Origin: Sphingomonas sp.
Lineage (GTDB): Bacteria > Pseudomonadota > Alphaproteobacteria > Sphingomonadales > Sphingomonadaceae
Reading direction: 5' to 3'
DNA: 64,000 nucleotides
Assembly (NCBI GenBank): GCA_003248865.1
Contig: QFPK01000013.1
Span: 31,245-95,244, forward strand
Part shown: piece by piece, positions 18,278-27,308 of the stretch
Numbering within the stretch: the first letter of the stretch is position 1
Layout of the letters: each line of letters opens with the position of its first letter
Program-made: the position numbers and the translations under genes
Notes under the pieces: generated by a model
What the model was told of the DNA's origin: nothing
Databases searched by the model: none
Seen by the model: only the letters and a program-made list of their open reading frames with translations

Positions 18278-20242
18278 CTAATCCCGCAGATACCTCTCGT
18301 ACCAATCCAGTTCGCGGCTCACCCGATCCACGCGATAGGCCGGCACCACCAGCCCGTGGTTCTCGCCCGGGTAGACCACCAGCCGGGTTGGCACGTCCAG
18401 CGACTTCAGCGCCTGGAACATCTGCTGGCTGCCGGAGCAGGGAACGTTGCTGTCGGCTTCGGCGCAGAGGTAGAGGGTGGGCGTGCGGATGCGGTTGGCT
18501 TCGAAGAAGGGGTAGCTGAGGCGGCGCCACAAGTCCGGCTGTTCCCAAGGGCGGCCGAGTTCCAGCTCATAGTCGCGGCTGTACTGGTCCACGCCGTAGC
18601 CGCCCAGGAAGTTGCCCATGCCGGCGCCGCTGACGGCGGCGCGGATGCGGGGATCGCGGGCGATCAGATAGTTGGTGAGGATGCCGCCATAGCTCCAGCC
18701 GCCGATGCCGATGCGGTTCGGGTCTGCGAGACGCGCGGCGATCAGATGGTCGATCCCGGCGCGGACGTCGGCGACGTCGGCATTGCCCCAGTCTGCCATC
18801 TGGGCGCGGGCGAAGGCCTCGCCCCGGCCGGAGGAGCCGCGCGGATTGGGGGCCAGCACGGCATAGCCGCGCGCGGCAAAGGCCTGCCAGTCGGCCATGA
18901 ATTCGTGGGACCATTGCCAGACCGGCCCGCCGTGGAGGCGGACGATCAGCGGCAGTCGCTCGCCTTCGCGATGGCCGGGGGGCAGCAGCAGCAGGCCATG
19001 GATCTGCTGGTCGCCGCTGGCCCATGAAACCGGCCGGGCTTCCATTATCTGCCGGGTCGCGATCCATTCATTGTGGTCGGCGATGCGGCGTCTCGGCTCG
19101 TCCAGCGCCCATAGTGCGGGTGGCGCCTTGCTGTTCCCTAGCAGGGCCGCAACGCGCGCACCTCGGCTCGCAAAATCCAGCACGGTTTCCGCCTCGCCCG
19201 TCAGCCAGCGGAGCGTATCGTCGTCCGGCCCGATCTCCGCCAGCCGGGTTGCGCGATCCACTTCCACCAGCGCGAGGATCTTGCCGTCGGCGGTCCAGCG
19301 CGGGGCATAGACCCATTTGTCCGCGGGGCCTGGCTCGTGCAGCGCGCCGTTTGCCACATCGGCCACCACCAACCGGAACGGACTGTACCAGGTCAGCGCC
19401 TCGTCGCCCGCGCGCACCCAGGCGAGCCGCGCGGAATCCGGCGACCATTGCGGCCGCCCGGCCTCGAACTCCGGGTCTGCATCGGCCCCCTCGTGCCGGC
19501 TCAGGCGGCGCGTCTCGCCACCGGAAGCCGGCATCACATACACGTCCGAACAATAATGCCGGTCGGCGTCCGCACAGCGTTTGGAGACGAAGGCGATCCA
19601 GCGCCCGTCGGGGGACCAGCTGGGCAGCCAATGGTCGAACTCGCCGCTCGTCAACGGCCGGACTCGACCGTCCTTCAACGACACACGTGCCAACTGCACG
19701 CGTTGCGAATCCAGCCAGCCGCGTCCGTCCTGCCGGCTCTGGAAGCGGTCGATCACGATGGGCGGCGGCGGGCCGTCCTCCGGCATCTCCGCACCGCCCG
19801 TCGCGATGGTTACCACAGCCTCGGTGCCGTCAGGGGATAGGCTGTAGTCGCCGATGCCGCCGGGAATGCGCGTCAGCTGCCGAGCCCGTCCGCCGCGCGT
19901 GGGCATCGCCCACAGCTGCGTGCTACCGTCCGCCGCGCCATCCGACAGGAAAGCGATCCGGCCGCCGGGCAGCGGCTGCGGCATCCACTCGTTGCGGTCC
20001 GGCGTGCGGGTCAGCGGCCGCTTGCCGCCGTTCCAGTCGGCCGCCCACAGGTCGCTTTGCGCTACGGCGGGCGTGGCTGTGGTGATCAGCGAATAGACAA
20101 GCGTGCCGCCGTCCGGCGTGAAAACGGGTTCCCCCGGTTCCGCGACTTTTGCGACATCCGCCGGGGTGAAGGGGGCGGCCGTGAACGGCTCTGCGGCCGC
20201 GACAGGCGCGGCCAGCAGAAGCGCGAGCAGGAAGGCGCGCAG
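18278..20242 (-). CDS. Exported S9-family prolyl oligopeptidase-like serine peptidase (CTG start proposed)
   Basis: An N-terminal WD/beta-propeller region (repeats such as LSPDGTEAVV, WSPDGRWIAF, WSPDSARLAWV) precedes a C-terminal alpha/beta hydrolase with nucleophile motif GGWSYGG and the catalytic His in YPGENHG. The first ATG (19984) would cut off the signal peptide. The frame stays open upstream, and from CTG at 20242 it reads MRAFLLALLLAAPVAAAEPF, a good signal peptide. AGGAG lies 7 bases before that CTG. This gives 654 residues. It starts 12 bases after adhC, so the two form one unit. It probably cleaves peptides in the periplasm. Confidence 0.82.
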   Translation of the reverse strand: MRAFLLALLLAAPVAAAEPFTAAPFTPADVAKVAEPGEPVFTPDGGTLVYSLITTATPAVAQSDLWAADWNGGKRPLTRTPDRNEWMPQPLPGGRIAFLSDGAADGSTQLWAMPTRGGRARQLTRIPGGIGDYSLSPDGTEAVVTIATGGAEMPEDGPPPPIVIDRFQSRQDGRGWLDSQRVQLARVSLKDGRVRPLTSGEFDHWLPSWSPDGRWIAFVSKRCADADRHYCSDVYVMPASGGETRRLSRHEGADADPEFEAGRPQWSPDSARLAWVRAGDEALTWYSPFRLVVADVANGALHEPGPADKWVYAPRWTADGKILALVEVDRATRLAEIGPDDDTLRWLTGEAETVLDFASRGARVAALLGNSKAPPALWALDEPRRRIADHNEWIATRQIMEARPVSWASGDQQIHGLLLLPPGHREGERLPLIVRLHGGPVWQWSHEFMADWQAFAARGYAVLAPNPRGSSGRGEAFARAQMADWGNADVADVRAGIDHLIAARLADPNRIGIGGWSYGGILTNYLIARDPRIRAAVSGAGMGNFLGGYGVDQYSRDYELELGRPWEQPDLWRRLSYPFFEANRIRTPTLYLCAEADSNVPCSGSQQMFQALKSLDVPTRLVVYPGENHGLVVPAYRVDRVSRELDWYERYLRD

Positions 20243-20253
20243 CCGCCCGCTCC

Positions 20254-21366
20254 TCAGTAGAGGATGACGGTCCGGATGCTCTCACCCTTGTGCATCAGGT
20301 CGAACGCCTTGTTGATCTCGTCCAGCGGCAGCACATGGGTGATCATCGGGTCGATCTCGATCTTGCCGTTCATGTACCAGTCCACGATCTTCGGCACATC
20401 GGTGCGGCCGCGCGCGCCGCCGAAGGCGGTGCCCTTCCACACCCGGCCCGTCACCAGCTGGAAGGGGCGGGTGGAGATTTCCTTGCCGGCCTCCGCCACA
20501 CCGATGATGATGGATTCGCCCCAGCCCCGGTGGCAGCATTCCAGCGCGGTGCGCATCACCTCGGTGTTGCCGGTGCAATCGAAGCTGTAGTCGGCGCCGC
20601 CGTCGGTCAGTTCCAGCAGCTTCGCGACCGTGTCCTCGCGGCTCAGGCCTTTGCTGTTCAAGAAGTGCGTCATGCCGAACTTGCGGCCCCAGGCCTCGCG
20701 GTCGGGGTTGATGTCCACCCCGATGATGCGGCCGGCGCCGGCCAGCTTGGCGCCCTGGATCACGTTGAGCCCGATGCCGCCCAGCCCGAACACCACGACA
20801 TTCTCGCCCACCTGCACCTTGGCGGTGTTCACCACGGCGCCCACACCCGTGGTCACGCCGCAGCCGATGTAGCAGCTGGATTGGAACGGCGCGTCCTCGC
20901 GGATCTTCGCCACCGCGATTTCGGGCAGCACCGTGTAGTTCGAAAAGGTGGAGCAGCCCATGTAGTGGAAGATCGGCTGTCCCTTGTAGGAAAAGCGGGT
21001 GGTGCCGTCGGGCATCAGGCCCTTGCCTTGCGTGGCGCGGATGGCGGTGCAGAGGTTGGTCTTGCCCGACAGGCAGCTTTTGCACTGGCGGCATTCCGGC
21101 GTGTAGAGCGGGATCACATGGTCGCCCGGCTTCACGCTGGTCACGCCCGCGCCCACTTCCACCACCACGCCCGCGCCTTCATGGCCCAGGATCGAGGGGA
21201 AGATGCCTTCGCTGTCCAGCCCGTCCAGCGTGTAGGCGTCGGTGTGGCACACGCCCGTCGCCTTGATTTCCACCAGCACTTCGCCGGGCTTCGGGCCTTC
21301 CAGGTCCACCTCGACGATTTCCAGCGGCTTCTTCGCTTCAAATGCAACGGCTGCGCGTGTCTTCAT
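20254..21366 (-). CDS. adhC: S-(hydroxymethyl)glutathione dehydrogenase / class III alcohol dehydrogenase
   Basis: This 370-residue zinc alcohol dehydrogenase has catalytic-zinc motifs GVCHTD and GHEGAGVV, structural-zinc cysteines in CRQCKSCLSGKTNLC, and the NAD-binding GLGGIGLNVIQGA. Class III enzymes oxidise the formaldehyde-glutathione adduct. The ATG at 21366 (MKTRAAVAFEAKKPL) is the family start. Formaldehyde is the by-product of Rieske N-demethylation and sarcosine oxidation, so the gene fits the nearby pathway. A strong operator-like palindrome lies 69 bases upstream, and the exported S9 peptidase follows in the same unit. Confidence 0.95.
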   Translation of the reverse strand: MKTRAAVAFEAKKPLEIVEVDLEGPKPGEVLVEIKATGVCHTDAYTLDGLDSEGIFPSILGHEGAGVVVEVGAGVTSVKPGDHVIPLYTPECRQCKSCLSGKTNLCTAIRATQGKGLMPDGTTRFSYKGQPIFHYMGCSTFSNYTVLPEIAVAKIREDAPFQSSCYIGCGVTTGVGAVVNTAKVQVGENVVVFGLGGIGLNVIQGAKLAGAGRIIGVDINPDREAWGRKFGMTHFLNSKGLSREDTVAKLLELTDGGADYSFDCTGNTEVMRTALECCHRGWGESIIIGVAEAGKEISTRPFQLVTGRVWKGTAFGGARGRTDVPKIVDWYMNGKIEIDPMITHVLPLDEINKAFDLMHKGESIRTVILY

Positions 21367-21435
21367 GGTCCAAGCCCTCCAAGACCCCGGCCGATACCGG
21401 CCGGACAAGGCTGCGACTAGTCGGAATCGCAGTTA

Positions 21436-21451
21436 TAAGGCAAGTGTCTAA
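21436..21451. promoter_or_regulatory. Operator-like palindrome 4 (formaldehyde dehydrogenase)
   Basis: TAAGGCAA-GTGTCTAA lies 69 bases before adhC, in the 247-base gap after DUF2948. It matches site 2 at 13 of 16 positions although the surrounding sequence is unrelated, which argues for a regulatory site rather than a duplicated segment. Confidence 0.7.
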
Positions 21452-21613
21452 TAGCTTGCCACTTTGCAAAGGCTGCACGCGAAGGAATACCACGCTTCTC
21501 TTCCAGTCGCACTTGCTACGAAACCGTTGCCATCGATGCGACGCACATCGATGCGCGCCGCTCGGCAGCATTCACGCTGCAAGCCCCGCATTCTGAGCCA
21601 TTGGGTCCGAGGA

Positions 21614-22021
21614 CTAGTCCGCCCCGTGCCCCGGCACCGCCAGCGCACCCCATGCGCCAGACATATCCTCCAGCGTCACGTCGATGGCATCCAGCTGCAG
21701 CCGCAACGCCGTGCCGCCGCCAAAGGCCAGCAGCAGCTCCCCCGGCGCGGCTTCTGTCACCGCCAGCAAAGGCAGCACGGCATGCAGCTCCTCGGGCCAC
21801 TCCCGCCGCGCCACCTTCAGCACGCCTTCGAATCGCAGCGCGCTGCGCACCCGCGTCGGGCTTTTCGCTTCCCATCGATAGCGGTTACCCACCAGCACCA
21901 GCCGGCCCCGCTTCGGCTCCCAGGCCACGTCCATCGCCTTCACGGCCATGTCCTGCACGCAGGCGGACAGAATCTTCAGATCCTCCGCGTCCTCGGCCCT
22001 CAGAAGCAGCAGTTCGGTCAT
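21614..22021 (-). CDS. DUF2948 family protein
   Basis: This 135-residue protein starts MTELLLLRAEDAEDLKILSACVQDM, contains the conserved RYRWE segment, and ends in a beta-rich region (GGGTALRLQLDAIDVTLEDM). This matches the DUF2948 family, which in alphaproteobacteria commonly follows murA. The function is unknown. I chose the ATG at 22021; it lies 4 bases after the murA stop, so the two are co-transcribed. The longer upstream frame overlaps murA and is not family sequence. Confidence 0.85.
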   Translation of the reverse strand: MTELLLLRAEDAEDLKILSACVQDMAVKAMDVAWEPKRGRLVLVGNRYRWEAKSPTRVRSALRFEGVLKVARREWPEELHAVLPLLAVTEAAPGELLLAFGGGTALRLQLDAIDVTLEDMSGAWGALAVPGHGAD

Positions 22022-22025
22022 CGCA

Positions 22026-23309
22026 TCAGTCCCCGTCGACCCGCTCGATGTCGGCGCCCACGGCCTGCAGCTTCTCTTCCAGCCGCTCATAGCCCCGGTC
22101 CAGATGATACACCCGGCGCACGATGGTCTCTCCCTCGGCCGCCAGCCCCGCGATTACCAGGCTCATCGAGGCGCGAAGGTCGGTCGCCATCACCGGCGCC
22201 CCATGCAGGCCGGCCACACCGCGCACCACCGCCGAACGCCCCTTCACGGTGATGTCCGCCCCCATCCGCGCCAGCTCGGGCACATGCATATAGCGGTTCT
22301 CGAAGATGGTCTCGGTCAGGATGGAGGCACCGTCCGCCACGGTCACCAGCGCCATCAGCTGCGCCTGCATGTCGGTCGCCAGCCCCGGCCAGGGCGCGGT
22401 GGTCGCCGTCACCCCATGCAGCCCGTTGGCGCGGCTCACCTTCAGCCCGCCCTTCACATCTTCGAAGCTCACGCCCGCCTCTTCCAGCACCGGCAGCGTC
22501 GATCCCAGCAAGGCCCGGTCGGCCCCCACCAGCACCACTTCTCCGCCGGTGATGGCCGCCGCGCAGGCATAGCTCCCGGCCTCGATCCGGTCCGGCATCA
22601 CGGCATAGGTGGCGCCGTGCAGCCGGTCCACGCCGTCGATCACAAGCTTCTCCGTGCCGATGCCCGAAATCCGCGCGCCCATCGCGACAAGGCAATTGGC
22701 GAGATCGACAATCTCGGGCTCGCGCGCGGCATTCTCCATAACCGTCTGGCCCTTCGCCAGCACGGCCGCCATCAACACATTCTCGGTCGCGCCCACGCTC
22801 ACCACCGGGAAGATGATGTGCCCGCCGGTCAGCCCGCCCCTGGGCGCCTTCGCCCGCACATAGCCAGACGTCAGCTCGATCTCGGCGCCCAGCGCCTCAA
22901 GCCCCTTCAGGTGCAGGTCGATCGGCCGGTTGCCGATGGCGCAGCCGCCCGGCTGGCTCACCGTCGCGATCCCCTCGCGCGCCAGCAACGGCCCCAGCAC
23001 CAGGATGGAGGCGCGCATCTTGCGCACGATGTCATAGGGCGCCGTGGTGGAGGTCATCCGGCTCGCGGAAATCGTCATCACCCGCCCGAAATCCTCAGGC
23101 CGCGACCCTTGCGTCTGGGTGGAGGCCCCCAGCACGTTCAGCAGATGGCCGAAGGTGTCCACGTCCGCCAGCCGCGGCAGGTTGCGCAGCGTGAGCGGCT
23201 CGTCCGTCAGCAGCGCCGCCGGCAACAGCGTCAGCGCTGCATTCTTCGCCCCCGAAACCGGGATCTTCCCCTTCAGCGGGCGCCCGCCCGAAATACGTAT
23301 CTGGTCCAT
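22026..23309 (-). CDS. murA: UDP-N-acetylglucosamine 1-carboxyvinyltransferase
   Basis: This 427-residue enzyme adds enolpyruvate to UDP-GlcNAc, the first committed step of peptidoglycan synthesis. The N-terminus is MDQIRISGGRPLKGKIPVSGAKNAAL, with the substrate-binding Lys-Asn pair. The catalytic Cys lies in QPGGCAIGNRPIDLH (about residue 119), so the enzyme should be of the fosfomycin-sensitive Cys type. Length and motifs are normal. It leads a two-gene unit with DUF2948. Confidence 0.97.
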   Translation of the reverse strand: MDQIRISGGRPLKGKIPVSGAKNAALTLLPAALLTDEPLTLRNLPRLADVDTFGHLLNVLGASTQTQGSRPEDFGRVMTISASRMTSTTAPYDIVRKMRASILVLGPLLAREGIATVSQPGGCAIGNRPIDLHLKGLEALGAEIELTSGYVRAKAPRGGLTGGHIIFPVVSVGATENVLMAAVLAKGQTVMENAAREPEIVDLANCLVAMGARISGIGTEKLVIDGVDRLHGATYAVMPDRIEAGSYACAAAITGGEVVLVGADRALLGSTLPVLEEAGVSFEDVKGGLKVSRANGLHGVTATTAPWPGLATDMQAQLMALVTVADGASILTETIFENRYMHVPELARMGADITVKGRSAVVRGVAGLHGAPVMATDLRASMSLVIAGLAAEGETIVRRVYHLDRGYERLEEKLQAVGADIERVDGD

Positions 23310-23376
23310 AGATCAGGGTGATTAGCCGCTGCCGCACCGCTAGGCGAGTGGCATTAGACGAGAGGGGAGAGTGCAT

Positions 23377-24006
23377 ATGATGGAATTGTGGCACTGCGCG
23401 GACGCCCGTTCGTTCCGCCCCCTGTGGATGCTGGAGGAAATGGGCCTGCCCTACACGCTCCACATGCTGCCCTTCCCGCCGCGCTGGCTGCAGCCGGACT
23501 ATCTCGCCACCAACCCGCTCGGCACCATCCCCTATCTGCGCGACGGCACCGCTGAACTCAGCGAGAGCAGCGGCATCCTGCATTATCTCGCAGCGAAACA
23601 CGGCCCCACCCCACTCGCCGTCAACCCGGACGAACCCGATTTCGCGCTCTATACAAACTATCTGTTCCAGTCCGACGCAACCTTCACCTTCCCGCAGACG
23701 CTGGTGCTGCGCTACCGGGTGCTGGAGCCGCCGGAAAAGCGCCAGCCGGCCGTCGCCGATGCCTATGCCAAATGGTTCCTCTCCCGCATGGGCTGGGTGG
23801 AAACCCATCTGGCGGACAACCGGGAGTGGCTTGCCGCCGGCCGCTTCACCGCCGCCGACATCGCGGTCGGCTATGCCTGCCTGCTCGCCGGCAGCATCGG
23901 CCTCGCCGCCGATCTCGGCCCCCGCACCCAGGCCTGGTGGGCCCTCTGCCAGGCACGGGATGGTTACCGGCGTGCCCGCGTAGCGCAGGCCATGCCCGCC
24001 GTCTGA
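23377..24006 (+). CDS. Glutathione S-transferase family protein
   Basis: This roughly 209-residue protein has an N-terminal thioredoxin-fold domain (MELWHCADARSFRPLWMLEEMGLPYTLH; NPLGTIPYLRDG; SESSGILHYLA, the last being the glutathione-binding Ser-Glu/Ser region) and a helical C-terminal domain. ATGs at 23377 and 23380 follow GAGGGGAGA at good spacing; a GTG at 23371 is possible but closer to it. The substrate is unknown. The gene is transcribed alone, divergent from murA. Confidence 0.85.
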   Translation: MMELWHCADARSFRPLWMLEEMGLPYTLHMLPFPPRWLQPDYLATNPLGTIPYLRDGTAELSESSGILHYLAAKHGPTPLAVNPDEPDFALYTNYLFQSDATFTFPQTLVLRYRVLEPPEKRQPAVADAYAKWFLSRMGWVETHLADNREWLAAGRFTAADIAVGYACLLAGSIGLAADLGPRTQAWWALCQARDGYRRARVAQAMPAV

Positions 24007-24024
24007 TACCGGCAAGCCCCATTT

Positions 24025-24052
24025 GTTAACGCCGCACCGCCTGGGCGTTAAC
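24025..24052. repeat. Perfect 9-bp inverted repeat (GTTAACGCC/GGCGTTAAC)
   Basis: The two arms are separated by 10 bases. The site starts 18 bases after the GST stop and lies about 140 bases before the beta-helix gene. There is no T-run, so it could be a weak transcription end or an operator for the polysaccharide cluster. Confidence 0.4.
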
Positions 24053-24193
24053 CCATTAGCCTTAAAGGATTTCCGTGTATCAATCCTGACATGGATTCAC
24101 GCATTAACCTGCGCAACCCCCTGCTTCGCCCGGCGTCCTCAGGCAAGCCGGGCGCAGGATGCACCGCGGCAGGTTCAACCAGCGGAGTCCGTC

Positions 24194-25546
24194 ATGCCTG
24201 TTCCAGCCATTCGCTTCGCCGCCGCGCACTTCACCCTCGCGGCGAGCGTGCTTGCTATGCCATTCGCGGCTGCCGAAGCCCGCACCTTCAACGTCGCCGA
24301 TCGCGGCCAGCTGTGGGACGCTCTCTCGGCCGCCACGGCCGGAGACACCATCCTGCTGGCGCCGGGCGACTATGGCAATTTCAACTTCACCAAGTTCAAG
24401 TACAGCGGCGGCTATGTCTCAATCCGCTCTGCCAATGCAGCCAGTCGCGCCCGATTTGGCCAGATGTCGTTCGGCAGCGCCGCCGGCCTGTCGATCACCG
24501 GCATCGACGCCCAGTCGGCAGCGAACCCCGTGGTCGCCATCTCGGGGGAAAATGTGCGCTTCGCGGGCAATCGTGTCCGCGGCGGCTTCCCCAACCGCGA
24601 TGCCTGGGATGACGCGCAGGGCGGCGTCCATGTCCGCTTCGCGAAGAATGTCCTCGTGGGTTCCAACGATTTCGAGGATCTTCGCGTGGCCGTCTATATC
24701 CAGCGATCCTCCGACGTCCGCATCCTGCACAACAGCATCGGATATGTCCGCGAGGGCCTGAATGTCGCTGCCCTTGCCGGAGGAGAGATCAGCAACAACC
24801 ACTTCCACAACTTCCAGCCCAACTACGGGAAGGGCGAGCATCCGGACGCCATCCAGTTCTGGACAAACCAGGAAACCGCCGGCGTTACCGATGTGAAGAT
24901 TCGAAACAACTTCATGCAGCTCGGGCTGAACGGCGCGGTGCACGGCATGTTCATCGGCAGCGAAGTGACGGGGGTTTATCACCGCAATCTGGAGTTCTCG
25001 GGGAACGTTTATTGGGGCTCCGCATTGCACGGAATCACCATGGGGAACACCATCGGCGCCAAGATCTTCAACAATGTGATCGTTGCCTCTCACTGGGCAG
25101 ACAACAACAACAGTTCGCTGCGAACACCAGACGGCCGCACGGGCGGTGCGCTGCAGCCCCAGATCCGCGTGTCCACCATCTCGCAGGCGGAAGTGGTGGG
25201 CAACATCACAATGAAGGGTATCGGCATCAGCGCGGATTCCACCGGCGCCGACAACATCGACCTTTATGATACCGAGCGGAAAATCGGCGAAAGCTGGGAA
25301 TCGGTCTTTGCAGGCGGCCGTCCGACAGATCGGGACCCGCCCCTGTCCGCCTTTCTCACCCTGAACCCCTCGTCCGCCCGTACACGCGGAATCGGCCTGC
25401 TCAAGACTTTCCCCTATGGCGTCGTCACACTCGATCCGATCAAGGCGGAAAGCTGGGCCGCCGGAACGGATTCCGCTACGCCTGGATCGATCCTGAAGCC
25501 CATCACTGGCAACCTTCCGGCCTTGGTGCGCTCCCTCACCAACTGA
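24194..25546 (+). CDS. Secreted right-handed beta-helix protein, PL6/chondroitinase B-like
   Basis: This 450-residue protein has a signal peptide (MPVPAIRFAAAHFTLAASVLAMPFAAAEA). It then has the family opening RTFNVADRGQLWDAL...GDTILLAPGDYG and many short parallel beta-helix turns (VRFAGNRVRGG, VRILHNSIGYV, VKIRNNFMQL). The block YGKGEHPDAIQFW and the segment GSALHGITMGNT recur in two other proteins of the cluster (27309-29492, 34785-36023). Such folds act on acidic polysaccharides as lyases or epimerases. I chose ATG 24194 because the longer frame adds 57 residues without a signal. It probably processes the exported polymer. Confidence 0.75.
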   Translation: MPVPAIRFAAAHFTLAASVLAMPFAAAEARTFNVADRGQLWDALSAATAGDTILLAPGDYGNFNFTKFKYSGGYVSIRSANAASRARFGQMSFGSAAGLSITGIDAQSAANPVVAISGENVRFAGNRVRGGFPNRDAWDDAQGGVHVRFAKNVLVGSNDFEDLRVAVYIQRSSDVRILHNSIGYVREGLNVAALAGGEISNNHFHNFQPNYGKGEHPDAIQFWTNQETAGVTDVKIRNNFMQLGLNGAVHGMFIGSEVTGVYHRNLEFSGNVYWGSALHGITMGNTIGAKIFNNVIVASHWADNNNSSLRTPDGRTGGALQPQIRVSTISQAEVVGNITMKGIGISADSTGADNIDLYDTERKIGESWESVFAGGRPTDRDPPLSAFLTLNPSSARTRGIGLLKTFPYGVVTLDPIKAESWAAGTDSATPGSILKPITGNLPALVRSLTN

Positions 25547-25585
25547 CGACGCTCCCCGGCCCCTTCGCCAGATCGGGCCGGGCTC

Positions 25586-25882
25586 TCAGCCGGCCTCGGC
25601 CCGCCCCACCACATCGGCGAGCGTCAGCGGCCGATACAAATGTGGAAACAGCGCCCCTCCCCGGGATGCCTCCCAGCGCAGTGCAGGATCATCTGTCACA
25701 TCCATCTCGGCTACAACCAGCCCGCTCTCCCCGCTGAAGTGCCGTGCCAGCGTGCCGTCCAGTTGCTCTGCCGTGGACAGATGGATAAATCCGTCCCTCA
25801 GGTCGTCGGCGGAGCCGTCGAACCGTCCGCGCAGTTCGAATGCCGCCCATTCCCCGGCCCGGAATATCTTGAACACAGCCAT
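25586..25882 (-). CDS. DUF952 family protein
   Basis: This 98-residue protein starts MAVFKIFRAGEWAAFE and carries GFIHLSTAEQLDGTLARHFSGE and GALFPHLYRPL, the signature of DUF952. The function is unknown. It runs against the surrounding polysaccharide genes and is probably a cargo gene unrelated to them. The start of the rightward glycosyltransferase lies 74 bases from its own start, so the two share a divergent promoter region. Confidence 0.85.
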   Translation of the reverse strand: MAVFKIFRAGEWAAFELRGRFDGSADDLRDGFIHLSTAEQLDGTLARHFSGESGLVVAEMDVTDDPALRWEASRGGALFPHLYRPLTLADVVGRAEAG

Positions 25883-25955
25883 TCCCCACTCCTGCCGCCC
25901 GCCTTGGCGCAGCGCAAGCTTTCGCAACGCCCCGCCAGCCGCTAGGGGGCAAACC

Positions 25956-26759
25956 ATGCCCGAGCCGCGCTGGACGATCGTCATCCCCTATTTCAACGAG
26001 GAACAATGGCTTCCCGCCACCCTCGCCAGCCTTTCCGCGCAGACGCTGCGCCCGTTCCGCGTCGTCCTGGTCGATAACGGCTCCACGGACGGCACCACCA
26101 CTCTGGCCCGGCAATGGGCGGACGCTCAGCGGGGTATCGAAACCAGCCTTCTCATCCAACCTGTGCCCGGGCAGGTGCACGCGCTGAACATGGGGATCAC
26201 GGCTGCAACCACGGAATTCATCGCCATCTGCGACGCCGATACCATCTATCCGCCCCATTATCTGGAAGCTGCCAGCCGCCATCTCGATGCAGCGCCTGCC
26301 AGCACCATCGGCTTCATTGCACACGATACCGGCCCCAGCCCCCGGAGCATATGGGAGCGCCTCGGGCGAGGTCTCTACACCTACATCATCCCCAACCTCC
26401 TCACCCACCAGGCGCATGGCGGCGGCTACGCCCACCTGTTCCGCACGGCGCCCTACAAGGCCTCGGGCGGCTATGATCCCGCACTCTGGCCCTATGTGCT
26501 GAAAGACCATGAATTGGTGAACCGGCTGTGGAAACAGGGCCGCATCGCTTACGCCACAGACTTGTGGGTGCAACCCTCCCCTCGCCGCGCAGACCGCAAA
26601 GGCGTACGCTGGACACTCGGCGAACGCATTCTCTACCACGCCACCACGCCGGGCCTGAAAGACTGGTTTTTCTACCGCTACATGGCTCCCCGCTTCGCCG
26701 CCCGGGGCCAGAAGGACACGGTGCTTCGGCAACAAAGCTGGGCTTTGGCGGAAAAGTAG
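25956..26759 (+). CDS. Family 2 glycosyltransferase
   Basis: This 267-residue GT-A protein has WTIVIPYFNEEQWLPATLASLSAQ at the N-terminus, VLVDNGSTDGT for nucleotide-sugar binding, and the metal-binding CDADTIYPPHYLE (about residues 90-105). It would add a sugar to the lipid-linked repeat unit on the cytoplasmic face. The longer frame upstream overlaps DUF952 and is not family sequence, so ATG 25956 is used. It is the first glycosyltransferase of the rightward half of the cluster. Confidence 0.85.
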   Translation: MPEPRWTIVIPYFNEEQWLPATLASLSAQTLRPFRVVLVDNGSTDGTTTLARQWADAQRGIETSLLIQPVPGQVHALNMGITAATTEFIAICDADTIYPPHYLEAASRHLDAAPASTIGFIAHDTGPSPRSIWERLGRGLYTYIIPNLLTHQAHGGGYAHLFRTAPYKASGGYDPALWPYVLKDHELVNRLWKQGRIAYATDLWVQPSPRRADRKGVRWTLGERILYHATTPGLKDWFFYRYMAPRFAARGQKDTVLRQQSWALAEK

Positions 26760-27308
26760 AAGGCCTGCGGCGCCCCGCCGCTGGAACCGGGCGCCATCGA
26801 CGTGACGCTGGAGGAAATGCCCGACGCGGGGCCACACTGGCGGCGCCGTGGCACGGGACAGGTAGAGCAATGCCCTCTTGCTGCGGGCGAGACGACAACA
26901 GGGCAAGAAAGGCAAAGTAATGCTGGCTAGAAGCCCGGTTCCAGACAACAGGTGGTAAATTCCTGTCAACATTCTGATTTATAAACTAAATCCGAAGATC
27001 TATCTGTCGTGAAACCTGATCGGAGCGGGCATTGGGCCAGCTGCTGGGCAGGTGAAAATGACATGCAAGTCGCCAGTTTTGCGGTTGCGCGGAGATCCGA
27101 TTTCTCAACGCTGTCATCGGTTTGGAATCGAATCGGTCATGCAAATGTCCTGCTGAGAGAAAGCCTTTCGGCCCGCCTCACGGAAAAACGATTCATCGCA
27201 ATTTCTGCACGCCTGAACAGCCTAAAGGTTCAATTTGGTTGCAGTTGTAACCGGCTGAGGGGACACGTCGCGAAAGTCGTAAAAAATTATAAAACAAAGG
27301 GTTGCTAA
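26760..27308. other. 549-base non-coding region before the large beta-helix gene
   Basis: I see no convincing gene here. The first part (26760-26930) resembles other GC-rich coding-like sequence and begins GCCTGCGGCGCC, recalling the centre of the dispersed element but without its hairpins. From about 26940 the sequence becomes markedly A+T rich, with runs such as AAAAAATTATAAAAC just before the ATG at 27309. The region probably holds the promoter and a long leader for that gene. An open frame at 27009-27308 has no recognisable features. Confidence 0.5.

Noticed and set aside
23351..23366. ATTAGACGAGAGGGG before the GST gene as a seventh operator site
   Set aside because: Only the left half matches, and the TGTCTAA half is missing.
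24045..24075. CtrA-type site (TTAA spaced repeats) before the beta-helix gene
   Set aside because: The TTAA spacings seen do not match the TTAA-N7-TTAA consensus.
26762..26773. GCCTGCGGCGCC as an eighth copy of the dispersed element
   Set aside because: Only a 12-base match to the centre; none of the hairpins of the element is present.
27009..27308. 99-residue open frame before the large beta-helix gene
   Set aside because: No ribosome-binding site, no domain, and it runs through A+T-rich promoter-like sequence directly up to the next start.
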